A DNA stretch of 64,000 bases from Streptomyces alanosinicus. GTDB lineage: Bacteria; Actinomycetota; Actinomycetes; Streptomycetales; Streptomycetaceae. The notes below the pieces were generated by a model. It was not told the origin of the DNA. It searched no databases and saw nothing but the letters and a program-made list of their open reading frames with translations. Positions 1 to 8,308 of the stretch are shown piece after piece. Each line of letters starts with the position of its first letter. Within the stretch, counting starts at the first letter, position 1. The DNA lies in assembly GCF_014650595.1 (NCBI RefSeq), contig NZ_BMVG01000012.1, forward strand, positions 62,001 through 126,000. The letters are read 5' to 3'. The translations under genes were made by a program, and so were the position numbers.

Positions 1-178
1 CCAGGTCGACGAAGACCGCGCCGGGGATGTGCCCGGCCGCGTACTCGGCCCGCCCGTCGAAGGCCGGCGCGCCCGCCGCCTTCGCCGTGCTCAGCTGCCA
101 GCGAACGTCCAGCAGTACCGGCGGGCGGCCTCCGGTCAGCTCTTGTGCGAGTTCGGTTGCGGTGATGATGGCTCTCAT
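1..178 (-). CDS. Rhodanese-like sulfurtransferase, N-terminal part only
   Basis: Reading leftward from an ATG at 178, the protein begins MRAIITATELAQEL and continues with a PPVLLDVRW segment and an AAGHIPGAVFVDL segment. These are the first beta-strand and the conserved AGHIPGA loop of rhodanese domains. Two-domain thiosulfate sulfurtransferases start this way. The gene runs off the left edge, so the catalytic cysteine loop is not visible. An in-frame ATG at 187 is an alternative start; neither has a clear ribosome site. Family assignment is good, but the substrate is unknown. Confidence 0.75.
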   Translation of the reverse strand, partial: MRAIITATELAQELTGGRPPVLLDVRWQLSTAKAAGAPAFDGRAEYAAGHIPGAVFVDL

Positions 179-187
179 GGCGTCCAT

Positions 188-498
188 CCATACGCCAGGG
201 GTGGCCGCGGCGTCCAGGTCCGACTACTCTGCTCGGCCGGACAGGCTCGATCACGAGGCGTATGGGATCGAGCACGTGCTGTACAGCCGACGGACATCCG
301 CCGGCCATCGTCAGGAAGTGGCGAAAGACGGCAGATCGGGCATCCTCCCGGAGGTACCGCCGGGCGGCGGCGCGGCATCGCAGGCGGCGTCGTGAAGGAT
401 GCCGGCACCGGCACGGGCGTACCCGCCGCCGGCGTGGACACCCCTTCGGGGAGCGGAAGCGACACGGCCACCGCGAGGGGCCGGGGAGAGAGTGATCG
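188..498. other. Intergenic region, no gene seen
   Basis: This 311-bp spacer lies between the divergent rhodanese and VOC genes. It should carry both promoters, but I could not pick out a convincing -35/-10 pair. Reading frames across it have no recognisable protein features. The only clear signal is the GGAGAGAG ribosome site just before position 499. Confidence 0.5.
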
Positions 499-1290
499 AT
501 GACCGAGGCACGGGAGCCGGCCGGGCCGCACGCGCGGCGCGCGCCCGGCACACCCTGCTGGGTGAGCCTGATGGCGCACGGGCTGTCCGCCACCGAGGAG
601 TTCTACGGTGAGCTGTTCGGCTGGGAGTTCCGGCCGGGCCCGCAGCAGCTCGGCCCGTATGTGCGGGCGCTGCTCGACGGGCACGAGGTGGCGGGCATGG
701 GCCAGCTGCCGCCGGACCGCCGGCTGCCGCTCGCCTGGACGCCCTACCTCGCCTCGGACGACGTGGACCGGACGGCGGAAGCGGTACGGCTGTGCGGCGG
801 CACGGTGGCGGTCGGCCCGCTGGACGCCGCCGAGGCCGGGCGGATCGCCATCGCCGCGGACCCCTCCGGGGCCGTCTTCGGCATCTGGCAGGGCGCCGCG
901 CACCCCGGCACCACGATCACCGGCGTGCCCGGGACGCCGGCGTGGAACGAACTGGTGACCTTCGAGACCGAGAGCGTCTCCAAGTTCTACGCGACGGTGT
1001 TCGGCTATGAGCGCGAGCCCGTGGTGTCCGCCGACTTCGACTATGTGACCCTGCTCCTCGGCGGCCGTCCGGTGGCCGGACTGCACGGCGTGGGCCATGG
1101 CCTGCCGCGTGACCGCGGACCGCACTGGAAGACGTACTTCGAGGTCGCCGACGTCGATGCGACGGTGCTCCAGGTCGCGGATCTCGGCGGCCAGGTCGTC
1201 CGGCGGCCGCAGGACAGCCCGCACGGGCGGGTGGCGACGGTGGCGGACCCGGAGGGCGCGGAGTTCTCGGTGATCCAGAACCCGCACTGA
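499..1290 (+). CDS. VOC family protein, two glyoxalase-like domains
   Basis: This 263-residue protein consists of two vicinal-oxygen-chelate repeats (about residues 15-130 and 145-260). Each has the typical opening (GTPCWVSLMAHGLSATEEFY and GTPAWNELVTFETESVSKFY) and an ending of the type VADPEGAEFSVIQ. Proteins of this size in actinomycetes are annotated as VOC family or Cfp30B-like; their substrates are mostly unknown. Such folds bind a metal at the domain interface and act in isomerisation, ring cleavage or drug binding. The ATG is preceded by GGAGAGAG at good spacing. Function beyond the fold cannot be assigned. Confidence 0.85.
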   Translation: MTEAREPAGPHARRAPGTPCWVSLMAHGLSATEEFYGELFGWEFRPGPQQLGPYVRALLDGHEVAGMGQLPPDRRLPLAWTPYLASDDVDRTAEAVRLCGGTVAVGPLDAAEAGRIAIAADPSGAVFGIWQGAAHPGTTITGVPGTPAWNELVTFETESVSKFYATVFGYEREPVVSADFDYVTLLLGGRPVAGLHGVGHGLPRDRGPHWKTYFEVADVDATVLQVADLGGQVVRRPQDSPHGRVATVADPEGAEFSVIQNPH

Positions 1291-1833
1291 GCTTGACTCT
1301 GTCGGGGGCCTTGACGGTCGAGGTCGGCTGCCGGGGGTTCGCCGGGACTTCGGCCGGGGGATTCCCTGCTGGTCCAGGAAGGTCTGGAAGGCGGTCGGCG
1401 GTCTCGGGGAAGAGGTTTCCTCGGTCACTGACCGGCCGCTGAGTCGTTCGCGCACCGCGGCCAGGCAGTGGGTGGAATCGGTGCGCTGCGTGGTGCGCAC
1501 GGAAATCGGCCAGGACACTGTGGCGGAACCCCGGACCGTCCAGCTCCATGGCCATGGCGTATTTGAAGTCGATCCGGCAGCGGACCGCCTCGGCGGCCTG
1601 CCGGTCGGACAGGCCGAGCAGGAACTGCAGCACGCAGACGGTGGCCAGTTGAGCAAGCGAGAGGCCCGGACGCCCGTCGCGTGGGTACCAGTCGGCGAAG
1701 TCCCGTCGTGCCACAGCCCGTCCAGCCGGTAGCGCACCCATATCGCCGTCGTGCCGCCCGGGTTGCTCGCCCGCGCGACCTGCGCGGTCACAGGCGGGAC
1801 TCGCTCACCGGAACGCGGGCGGAGGGACAATGG
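1291..1833 (-). pseudogene. Degraded IS1182-like transposase remnant
   Basis: Reading leftward from about 1833, fragments of a DDE transposase appear in alternating frames. They run in the order expected for IS1182-type enzymes of Streptomyces: first SNPGGTTAIWVRYRLDGLW, then after a frame change DFADWYPRDGRPGLS and LGLSDRQAAEAVRCRIDF, then after another change RTTQRTDSTHCLAAVRERL. Between the second and third blocks, about 30 residues of the family are missing. Two frameshifts and a deletion mean no functional transposase. The part left of about 1440 could not be matched. No terminal inverted repeats were identified. Confidence 0.7.
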
Positions 1834-1960
1834 GCACCTCGGCAGCTGCATCGGTCATCGGAACCACCCGAGCATGCCTGTCGACCATGCTGCCGCACCC
1901 GAAACTCCGAGATCCCCGACAGAATCAAGCCAGCGCCGCGAATTGTGTCCACCGCCGGCC

Positions 1961-2207
1961 ATGGAGGCTGCTTCGTTGTTGGTCCTCGCGGGTCACCTGA
2001 CGCCGCGCTGCGCCTACGACGCCGTCAGCGCCGCGGCACGGACCGCCATGGACCTGCCCCGGACGCCGATCGAGGCCGGAGCTCCCCCGGAACTGCCGGT
2101 GGTACGGGCGGATACCCTGGCCGACGCCATGGCGGGCGCCGGGCGGGCCGTGTGGTGTTCCATCGGGGCCGCCTCGTCTGCCGTACCCGCCACGAACGGG
2201 TCTTCCC
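1961..2207 (+). pseudogene. C-terminal relic of a cytosine deaminase-like amidohydrolase
   Basis: The segment encodes LLVLAGHLTPRCAYDAVS, IEAGAPPELPVVRADTL and then, after a +1 frame change near 2143, RVVFHRGRLVCRTRHER. This succession matches the C-terminal end of CodA-type cytosine deaminases of Streptomyces, where the last beta-strand reads RVVxHRGRVVAR. The metal-binding N-terminal part is absent and the frame is broken, so it is a relic. It lies between the transposase remnant and the MFS exporter gene, suggesting insertion-driven decay. The family call is from memory of the motif pattern and is moderate. Confidence 0.55.
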
Positions 2208-2261
2208 GCGGAGACGCCCGGCGCCCACGTCGCCGGGTGAGCACGGGGCCGGGCAGCGCGC

Positions 2262-3548
2262 TCAGACCACGGGGGACCGGTCCGTGCGCGCCGTGCGACC
2301 GAGTTGCTGGGCCTCCTCCAGCGTGCGGGCCCTCCGCAGCGGGGAGAACGTCAGCCAGAACGACACGACGAGGTAGGACAGCCCGACGGCCCACAGGGCC
2401 GTGCCGGCAGACAGGGCGTCGGCCAGGGCACCACCGACGACCGCACCCAGAGGCAGCGTGCCCAGAGCGACCAGGCGATAGCTTGCGGTCACCGAGCCGA
2501 TCCGATGCTCCGGTGGAATGGCCTGCCGCAGGCTCACGGCGAACACGTTGAAGAGGGCCACGCCGAAGCCGTTCAGCATCATGGCGACCGACGCGAGCAC
2601 GGCGACGTACACGCCGGCCTGGCTGACGACCGGGACGAGCAGCAGGCCGAGCGCCGCCAGCACCGCCCCCAGGGCCAGCATGCCGCCGACGGCCCACCGC
2701 CTGGTGAGCCGGTTGGCGGTGAGCGAACCGATCAGGGCACCCACGCTGCCGATACCGGTGATCACGCCCACGGTGGTGCCGCTCATGCCGAGCCCGCGGA
2801 CGGCGAACACCAGGAACACGGTGAGGAAGGCCTTCTCGTGCAGGTTCGACAGACCGGCCTGGACACACAGGTCCCGGATCGGCCGCAGTGACCAGGTGTA
2901 ACGCAGCCCGGAGCCGATCGACTTCAGCGCCGACTCACGGGGCTGCTCAGGGGCCTTGACACCCCGCAGCAGCAGACCGCTGATCGCGGCACCGGCGCAG
3001 CACGCGGCCGCCACCGTCAGGGTGGGCGACAACCCCAGCCTGCCGACGAGGAAGCCGGCCGCGGCCGGACCGGCGAGTGTGCTGACCGAGTACGTCGCCT
3101 GATGCAGACCGTTGGCCGCGGCGATGGAGTCCAGCGGCAGGATCCTGGGCAGCGTGGACTGGTAGGCGACCTCGTAGAAGACGGTGGCAACACCGATGAC
3201 TGCGGCCACGACGACGAGTTGGCCGAAACTCAGCCCGCCGGTCGCCTGGAAGGCGCCCAGCGCTGCCAGCGCCGCACCCTGGACAAGGGTCGAGGTGACG
3301 AGGGTCCGGCGCGGCGGATATCGGTCGACCATGACACCGGCGATCAGCGAGAGCGCCACGACGGGGACGAACTGCACCGCCGAGACGAGTCCCACCCCCG
3401 TGCCGTCGGCGTGGAGGTACGTGACCGCGATCAGAGGAAGGAGAAAGCTCGTCAGCTGTCCACCGAAATGTGCAGAGGTTTCCCCGAGCCAGATATTTCG
3501 GAAATCTTTGTGCCCCACAAGCAGGATTCGGGTATCCCTGTCGAACAC
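2262..3548 (-). CDS. MFS efflux transporter
   Basis: A major facilitator protein of about 428 residues with roughly twelve hydrophobic segments. The MFS signature between TM2 and TM3 is visible as AGVMVDRYPPRR, and a cytoplasmic loop carries ESALKSIGSGLRYTW. It resembles the EntS/MFS_3 group that exports siderophores and antibiotics. Two GTG codons are possible at 3554 and 3548. GGAG sits at 3557-3554, so only 3548 has normal spacing. The gene is divergent from the PhyH dioxygenase gene across a 128-bp spacer with an inverted repeat. Its position at the cluster edge suggests product export or self-resistance (inference). Confidence 0.9.
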   Translation of the reverse strand: MFDRDTRILLVGHKDFRNIWLGETSAHFGGQLTSFLLPLIAVTYLHADGTGVGLVSAVQFVPVVALSLIAGVMVDRYPPRRTLVTSTLVQGAALAALGAFQATGGLSFGQLVVVAAVIGVATVFYEVAYQSTLPRILPLDSIAAANGLHQATYSVSTLAGPAAAGFLVGRLGLSPTLTVAAACCAGAAISGLLLRGVKAPEQPRESALKSIGSGLRYTWSLRPIRDLCVQAGLSNLHEKAFLTVFLVFAVRGLGMSGTTVGVITGIGSVGALIGSLTANRLTRRWAVGGMLALGAVLAALGLLLVPVVSQAGVYVAVLASVAMMLNGFGVALFNVFAVSLRQAIPPEHRIGSVTASYRLVALGTLPLGAVVGGALADALSAGTALWAVGLSYLVVSFWLTFSPLRRARTLEEAQQLGRTARTDRSPVV

Positions 3549-3595
3549 GGCCACTCCAACCCCTGGTCAAACTCTTTGCGAAAAAGTCATGACAA

Positions 3596-3626
3596 CGCTA
3601 GCACGAGCCACTCCGGTCCGCTAGCG
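3596..3626. promoter_or_regulatory. Inverted repeat CGCTAGC-N17-GCTAGCG, candidate operator
   Basis: The spacer between the divergent MFS and PhyH genes contains CGCTAGC (3596-3602) and its exact reverse complement GCTAGCG (3620-3626), 24 bp centre to centre. That spacing fits a dimeric regulator contacting successive major grooves two helical turns apart. CTAG is rare in this GC-rich DNA. No regulator gene is present inside the cluster, so the binding protein is unknown. Confidence 0.4.
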
Positions 3627-3676
3627 TGAGGCAGTATCACTGTTCCAGCCCGTTTTAGGCGAACCGGAGGCGAGGA

Positions 3677-4606
3677 ATGTACGACCATTGTGGACTTACC
3701 GACGAGGAAATCAGCCTGCTCCCCTCCGAGGAAGATGTCCGGATTTATTCGGAGCGCGGCTGGTATCTGTCCGAGAAGCTGCTCACGGACGGCGAAGCGG
3801 ACGCTCTGACCGAGGCCAGTGAGCGCTATTTCGCAGGTGAGCGTGATCGTGCCCTTCCCAGTCGACCGGACAGACTGGCTGACTGGACGCCTGCGGACGG
3901 CGACATCCAGCGCAACAACGACTATGTCCACTACCAGGATGAAACCATCGGGAAGATACTACGGAAGCCCATCATCGGGGCTGTCGCGGCACGCTTGGCA
4001 CAGTCGCCTGAAATACGCGTTTTCCAGGCGACGCTAATCTACAAGCCGCCGATCCCCGATGAGAACTCCAACATTGTTTCCTGGCACTTCGACAAGTATT
4101 TCTGGCCGACCTGCTCCTCAGATCACATGCTGACCGCTTTCATTCCGTTCCACGACTGCACGGAGGAGTCGGGGACGATCACGATGGTGAACGGAAGTCA
4201 TCACTGGCGGAATCGGCACGGCGCTTCGAGGCCGCTTGGTGACCCACAGGACGTGGAACGCGCGTATCTCCTGAATGGTGACGCGGAGCGAAACGGTGCC
4301 ACGGTGGAGAAGGTCCCGGTGCACATTCCGAAGGGGCACATGACCTTCCACCACTGTCTCCTTTATCACGGCAGCGGCGCCAATCGCAGTCCCCGACCCC
4401 GCCAGGCCATCTCGTTTCACCTCCAGGACGGGACGAACGCCTACCGCGACCACACTCTGTCGGACGGCCGGCAGGAGCCTTACAAGCACGACTCCCTGGT
4501 CCGCAGGACTCCCGACGGCCGACCCGACTACTCCGACCCGGAATTCTGTCCGGTGCTGTGGCCCGTCCGGGCGACCGACGGCCAGACCCCCGTCACAGGG
4601 GAGTGA
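3677..4606 (+). CDS. Phytanoyl-CoA dioxygenase (PhyH) family Fe(II)/2-oxoglutarate oxygenase
   Basis: This 309-residue protein shows the PhyH-type facial triad: HxD at His137/Asp139 (in SWHFDKYFWP) and a distal His231 in LLYHGSGANRS, followed by arginines that would bind the 2-oxoglutarate carboxylate. PhyH enzymes in natural product clusters hydroxylate, desaturate or halogenate small molecules. The Asp of HxD is present, which argues for hydroxylation or oxidation and against halogenation. The start has GGAGGCGAGGA directly upstream. The 3' end overlaps the convergent acyltransferase gene by 14 bp. Codon use is somewhat less GC-biased than in core genes here, compatible with transfer. The substrate is unknown. 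Confidence 0.88.
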   Translation: MYDHCGLTDEEISLLPSEEDVRIYSERGWYLSEKLLTDGEADALTEASERYFAGERDRALPSRPDRLADWTPADGDIQRNNDYVHYQDETIGKILRKPIIGAVAARLAQSPEIRVFQATLIYKPPIPDENSNIVSWHFDKYFWPTCSSDHMLTAFIPFHDCTEESGTITMVNGSHHWRNRHGASRPLGDPQDVERAYLLNGDAERNGATVEKVPVHIPKGHMTFHHCLLYHGSGANRSPRPRQAISFHLQDGTNAYRDHTLSDGRQEPYKHDSLVRRTPDGRPDYSDPEFCPVLWPVRATDGQTPVTGE

Positions 4607-5711
4607 CGCGGCTCAGGTCCCACTCCTCGTCGCTCATGCCGCCACCCGCCTCCTCCCGTACCGTGTCGGCGAGGGCCTGGTCCGCCACCGTGTCGCGCCG
4701 CAGCCCGGCGGTCGCGGTGGCGGGCAGCGGGACGACGGCCGCCCACAGCGGATGCAGCGACGCCCCCCGGTGCACCTTCGCCTTGAGGGCCGAGGGTCCG
4801 AGGTGGAGCGTGGTCATACCACGGCGCTCCATGTGGTGAATCGGCTCGTAGTACACGGCGTTGAAGTACTCGTACGCGTTCCGTGTCCTCGCGTAGTCGA
4901 AGCCGGCCACCCGGGCGTAGAAGGTGTCTCGCCAGGCGAAGCACAGGCTTGCGCCTGCCAGCTCTCCCTTCTCGTCGACGCAGCGGAACACCGTGCTCAG
5001 GTCGTCCAGGAAGCGCGCCTGGACGGTCAGGAAGGTGTGGATCTCCGCAGGGTCGAGGGCGGCGTTGTAGCGGTCCATGGTCTGGCCGACCAGCGGCGCG
5101 AATTCGTCCACGCAGGCGGAGAGCGAGGCCGTCTCCATGTGCAGCCCGGAGTCCGCGAAGCGCCGGATCTCGTACTCGCGCTTGCGGACGTTGCGGCCGA
5201 GCAGAGCGCGGTAGGACTCGAAGGTACCGCCGTCGTTGTGCACCACGGCCTCGGCGGCCCGCAGCTGTGCTCGCACCTCGAAGCGACCTGCCAGCAGCCG
5301 GAGACTGTCCGTGGTGAGGAAGTCGAAGAGCAGTGCGTCGCAGCCCAGCGCGACGGCCCGCTCCGCGGCACCCGCGACCAGGGCGTCGAGTGCCTCGCCC
5401 GCCACGCCGGGATCCTTCGGCAGCAAGAACTCGTTGTGGTAGCCGGTGCGCGTACCCAGTCGGAGCACGCTGCGGCCCTCGGCCACGTCCGGCGGCGGCG
5501 GTGCGTTCTCGGCCGGGAAGTCGTAGTACGGCGTCCCAGCGAGGAGTTCGCCGTCGGCCCAGGCCGTGAGGTACCCCGGGGCGGCGAAGTCGGGCCGTTC
5601 CTGTCCGCGCAGCCAGGCGTGGCTCTGGTAGAAGCGACTGCCCGGTACGAGCGCGTCCCAGGCGTCCCGATCGATGTCGTCGATCGATTCGAAGTGCTTC
5701 ACATCAGGCAT
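4593..5711 (-). CDS. FemX/COG3146-like acyl- or aminoacyltransferase (first paralogue)
   Basis: This 372-residue protein belongs to the GNAT-fold group annotated as peptidoglycan biosynthesis/recognition or BioF2-like acyltransferases. Its hallmarks are LLGRNVRKREYEIRRF in the middle and the C-terminal run FYARVAGFDYARTRNAYEYF, ending in LHLGPSALKAKVHRGA. FemX-type relatives transfer amino acids from aminoacyl-tRNA; others use acyl-CoA. It is the last gene of the minus-strand operon, 19 bp after its paralogue. In this cluster it could attach an amino acid or acyl group to the core molecule (inference). Donor and acceptor cannot be read from the sequence. Confidence 0.75.
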   Translation of the reverse strand: MPDVKHFESIDDIDRDAWDALVPGSRFYQSHAWLRGQERPDFAAPGYLTAWADGELLAGTPYYDFPAENAPPPPDVAEGRSVLRLGTRTGYHNEFLLPKDPGVAGEALDALVAGAAERAVALGCDALLFDFLTTDSLRLLAGRFEVRAQLRAAEAVVHNDGGTFESYRALLGRNVRKREYEIRRFADSGLHMETASLSACVDEFAPLVGQTMDRYNAALDPAEIHTFLTVQARFLDDLSTVFRCVDEKGELAGASLCFAWRDTFYARVAGFDYARTRNAYEYFNAVYYEPIHHMERRGMTTLHLGPSALKAKVHRGASLHPLWAAVVPLPATATAGLRRDTVADQALADTVREEAGGGMSDEEWDLSRVTPL

Positions 5712-5730
5712 GTGCGCTTCCTCCCCTTGC

Positions 5731-6906
5731 TCACAGCAGCCAGTCGTCGGTGTTCAGCCCGCCCACCACGAAACGGCCGTACTCGGCGCCGAACGCCTCC
5801 ACTTCCTTCCGGTTGCGTTCGCGGACCTTGTTCCCGTCCGCTGCCAGCGGCCGGTCCACTCCCACGAACACGCTGTACAGGGGGTGAGGCTGGGCTCCGC
5901 GCGCCAGCTTGGCCTGGAAGGTACCGAGACCGAGGTGGATCGCCCGCACGGTGCGGCCGACGCCCGACGCGATGGAGTGGTAGAAGACCAGGTTGAAATA
6001 GTCGGCCACGTTGGGCACCGAGTAGTCGAAACCGGCCACGCGCGCGTACAGCGTGTCGCCGTGCCGGTACCGCAGCGCGAAACCGACGGGGTGTCCGGCG
6101 TCCTCGGCCAGCAGCAGCGTGCTGCGATCGCCGAGGTGGCGGCCTTGCCGGTCGTACACGGCAGCCGCGCGCTCCTCGCCGTAGTCGTGTCCGTGCCTGC
6201 GCATCAGCGCGCTGTTGAGCGGGGCGATCTCCTTGACCACCTCGGGCAGCGAGACCTCCCGGATCGTCCGCCCGCTGCGTTCGAAGTCCCTTCTCTCGCG
6301 CCGGGCCCGTGGCCGTCGGCCGGCCGGCAGCCAGGCCAGGTAGTCGTCCAGGTCCTGCCAGAGCTCGACGGGCACCACGGTCTCCACATCGTGGTAGAGC
6401 AGCACGGCTCCGTCGTCGGCGTGGGCCGCGGCGACTTCCAGGGCCTCCGCCCTGGGCAGGTAGTAGTAGCCGAGCACGCTCGCTCCGGCTGTCCGGGCAA
6501 AGCCGAGGGTCTGCGCCGTGAGGGCGTGCACCGCCGCCGATCGTTCCTGCGCCGTCACGCCGTCCCGGCCCGGTAGTTGACCGCGGAACTCCGACCAGCC
6601 CGCGCCCAACGCCATGGGCCGGGAACCGAGATGGGCGTGGCGCTCGTCGCTGATCAGACCGACGAGCAGGTCGGCGGGGGTGTAGAGCGCGTGCGGCGGC
6701 CGCGCGAACGCGTACGCCTCGACCCCGGCGGTCGGCGCTCCCCGCTCGTCACGCGCCAGCAGACAGCGGGCTGAGGCCCCGGGCGGCAGCTCCTCCGCGC
6801 GTACGCCGACGAAGCCGCTGCTGGAGTAGATCGTCCCGCCGATCGTCAGAGCGTCCCATTCCGCCGCCGGAAGCTGGTCGACGGTGTCGTACGAGGAGAC
6901 GTGCAT
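5731..6906 (-). CDS. FemX/COG3146-like acyl- or aminoacyltransferase (second paralogue)
   Basis: This 391-residue relative of the downstream gene shares the C-terminal signature LYARVAGFDYSVPNVADYF and the LGLGTFQAKLARGAQPHPLY motif. The N-terminal half differs more, and the basic stretch reads RRPRARRERRDFERSGRT. I chose the ATG at 6906 because the protein then aligns at the N-terminus with its paralogue; the frame stays open further upstream without a better start. Tandem paralogues in one operon suggest two successive or alternative transfer steps. The reaction is unassigned. The 53-bp gap to the kinase-like gene keeps it in the same transcription unit. Confidence 0.72.
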   Translation of the reverse strand: MHVSSYDTVDQLPAAEWDALTIGGTIYSSSGFVGVRAEELPPGASARCLLARDERGAPTAGVEAYAFARPPHALYTPADLLVGLISDERHAHLGSRPMALGAGWSEFRGQLPGRDGVTAQERSAAVHALTAQTLGFARTAGASVLGYYYLPRAEALEVAAAHADDGAVLLYHDVETVVPVELWQDLDDYLAWLPAGRRPRARRERRDFERSGRTIREVSLPEVVKEIAPLNSALMRRHGHDYGEERAAAVYDRQGRHLGDRSTLLLAEDAGHPVGFALRYRHGDTLYARVAGFDYSVPNVADYFNLVFYHSIASGVGRTVRAIHLGLGTFQAKLARGAQPHPLYSVFVGVDRPLAADGNKVRERNRKEVEAFGAEYGRFVVGGLNTDDWLL

Positions 6907-6959
6907 GGGGAAACTCCAGGAAGCGATCGGATGTGTGTAGGACGAAACTGCGCCGGGGA

Positions 6960-7502
6960 TCATTTCAGCAGAGAGTGCACATCGCTGTCGCGCGCGTGCA
7001 GGAGCAGGACGTCGGTGGAGCTGAGCCGTTCGAACAGCCTCTGGTTGGCCACCCGTTGGGAATCGTGCACCTTCACGGCGTACCAGAGGATGGACCGGGG
7101 GCCGATGACGGACCACAACGTCTCCCTGACACCGCCCCAGAGCTCCTCACGGCGTACCCAGCGCCGAACGGTACGGCGCAGCAGCCGCGGCCAGCTGACG
7201 CGAAGGGGCGGATCCGTCCACACCACGCAGTCGGCCCGATGCGCGAACGCGTCGACACTCTCGGCGAACTGACCATCGATGATCCAGCGGTCCGCGGCCA
7301 GTTCCCGTTCGACGCCGGCCAGGAACTCCGCCGTGGGCACCGGGGTCCAGGCCGGCCCCCAGAACAGGGCGTCGAGCGTGACGGGCTCCACGCCACGCCG
7401 CTCGGCGAGGGCACGGGCAAGGGTCGACTTGCCGCAGCCGGGACCGCCCACGATCCAGACCCGGTCGGCCTCCGTAAGGCTCTTCACACGTGGCACAGGC
7501 AC
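6960..7502 (-). CDS. P-loop kinase-like protein (adenylate kinase/FlaR-like)
   Basis: A short 180-residue P-loop NTPase with Walker A GGPGCGKST at about residues 19-27. A following VTLDALFWGPAWTPVP segment and ADRWIIDGQF match proteins annotated as FlaR-like or adenylate-kinase-related. Similar proteins phosphorylate small molecules or nucleotides, but few have been characterised. A GTG start at 7502 follows GGAGGGGAA. It overlaps the end of the HAD phosphatase gene by 19 bp, indicating translational coupling. In the cluster it could phosphorylate a nucleoside or sugar intermediate (inference). Confidence 0.75.
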   Translation of the reverse strand: MPVPRVKSLTEADRVWIVGGPGCGKSTLARALAERRGVEPVTLDALFWGPAWTPVPTAEFLAGVERELAADRWIIDGQFAESVDAFAHRADCVVWTDPPLRVSWPRLLRRTVRRWVRREELWGGVRETLWSVIGPRSILWYAVKVHDSQRVANQRLFERLSSTDVLLLHARDSDVHSLLK

Positions 7503-8308
7503 TTCCCCTCCAGCCAGGCGGCCACGCCGTCGTCGTCATTGCGTGCGGTCAGGGCGTCGGCGACCTCCCGTACGTCCATACTCGCGTTCGCGACGGCCAC
7601 TCCGAGGCCCGCGGCCGCGAGCAGTTCCATGTCGTTGGGCGCGTCACCGAAGGCGACGACCCGGTCCCAGCCGATGCCGAGGCAGGCGAGGACCGAGGCG
7701 ACCGCGGACACCTTGTCCGCCTCCGGGGCCGACGCCTCGTGCAGTCCCGGTCCCGAAGAGGTCCAGCGCACCGCGTCCCAGGCACCATGCGGGGGCGGTG
7801 ACTCGCCGGGGTCGGCGTGCACCATCAGACACAGCACGGGCGAGTCGTCCGGCACGTCGTCGACGTGCCGGGCCGTCCCCGGACCGCTCGCCAGGATGTC
7901 GGGCCAGTCAGGACCGAGCAGCCGGTCGTGCTCCCGGTCCACGGCCCAGGGACGCCGGCCGAGCGCCGCGATCTCGGCGCGGACCGTGGCAGGGGTCATC
8001 GCCCGGATCCGCCGTACGCCACCGCTGTCCAGGTCGCTGACGACAGCGCCGTTGGACGACACCAGGAAGGCGCCCAGACCGGACAGGGCGGACAGGAGCC
8101 GACGGGCGGACCAGGCCGGGCGGGCCGTCGCGAAGACGAGGCGGCTCCCCTGGGCGGCGGCCGCGCGCAACGCCGCCACCGTACGCTCGCTCAGCAACCC
8201 GTCCGGCAGCAGCAGCGTGCCGTCGAGATCGCTGACCACAACGGCCGGGCGGCTGCCCCCACGGGTGCGGGGACAGCCGCCTAGATGCGTGCCGGCCACG
8301 GTGGTCAC
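7484..8308 (-). CDS. HAD superfamily (Cof-like) hydrolase
   Basis: This 274-residue HAD hydrolase has motif I VSDLDGTLL, a motif II threonine/serine region at LVSSNGAVV, and motif IV GDAPNDMELL near the C-terminus. That layout is the Cof/IIB subclass, whose members dephosphorylate sugar phosphates and nucleotides. The GTG at 8308 overlaps the stop of the methyltransferase gene as GTGA, so the start is well supported. In a nucleoside cluster it may remove a 5'-phosphate (inference). Confidence 0.85.
   Translation of the reverse strand: MTTVAGTHLGGCPRTRGGSRPAVVVSDLDGTLLLPDGLLSERTVAALRAAAAQGSRLVFATARPAWSARRLLSALSGLGAFLVSSNGAVVSDLDSGGVRRIRAMTPATVRAEIAALGRRPWAVDREHDRLLGPDWPDILASGPGTARHVDDVPDDSPVLCLMVHADPGESPPPHGAWDAVRWTSSGPGLHEASAPEADKVSAVASVLACLGIGWDRVVAFGDAPNDMELLAAAGLGVAVANASMDVREVADALTARNDDDGVAAWLEGKCLCHV

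Noticed and set aside
175..1851. Very long minus-strand open frame antisense to the VOC gene
   Set aside because: It is the non-coding frame of GC-rich DNA; only its right end contains pieces of the broken transposase. The VOC gene on the plus strand has clear domains.
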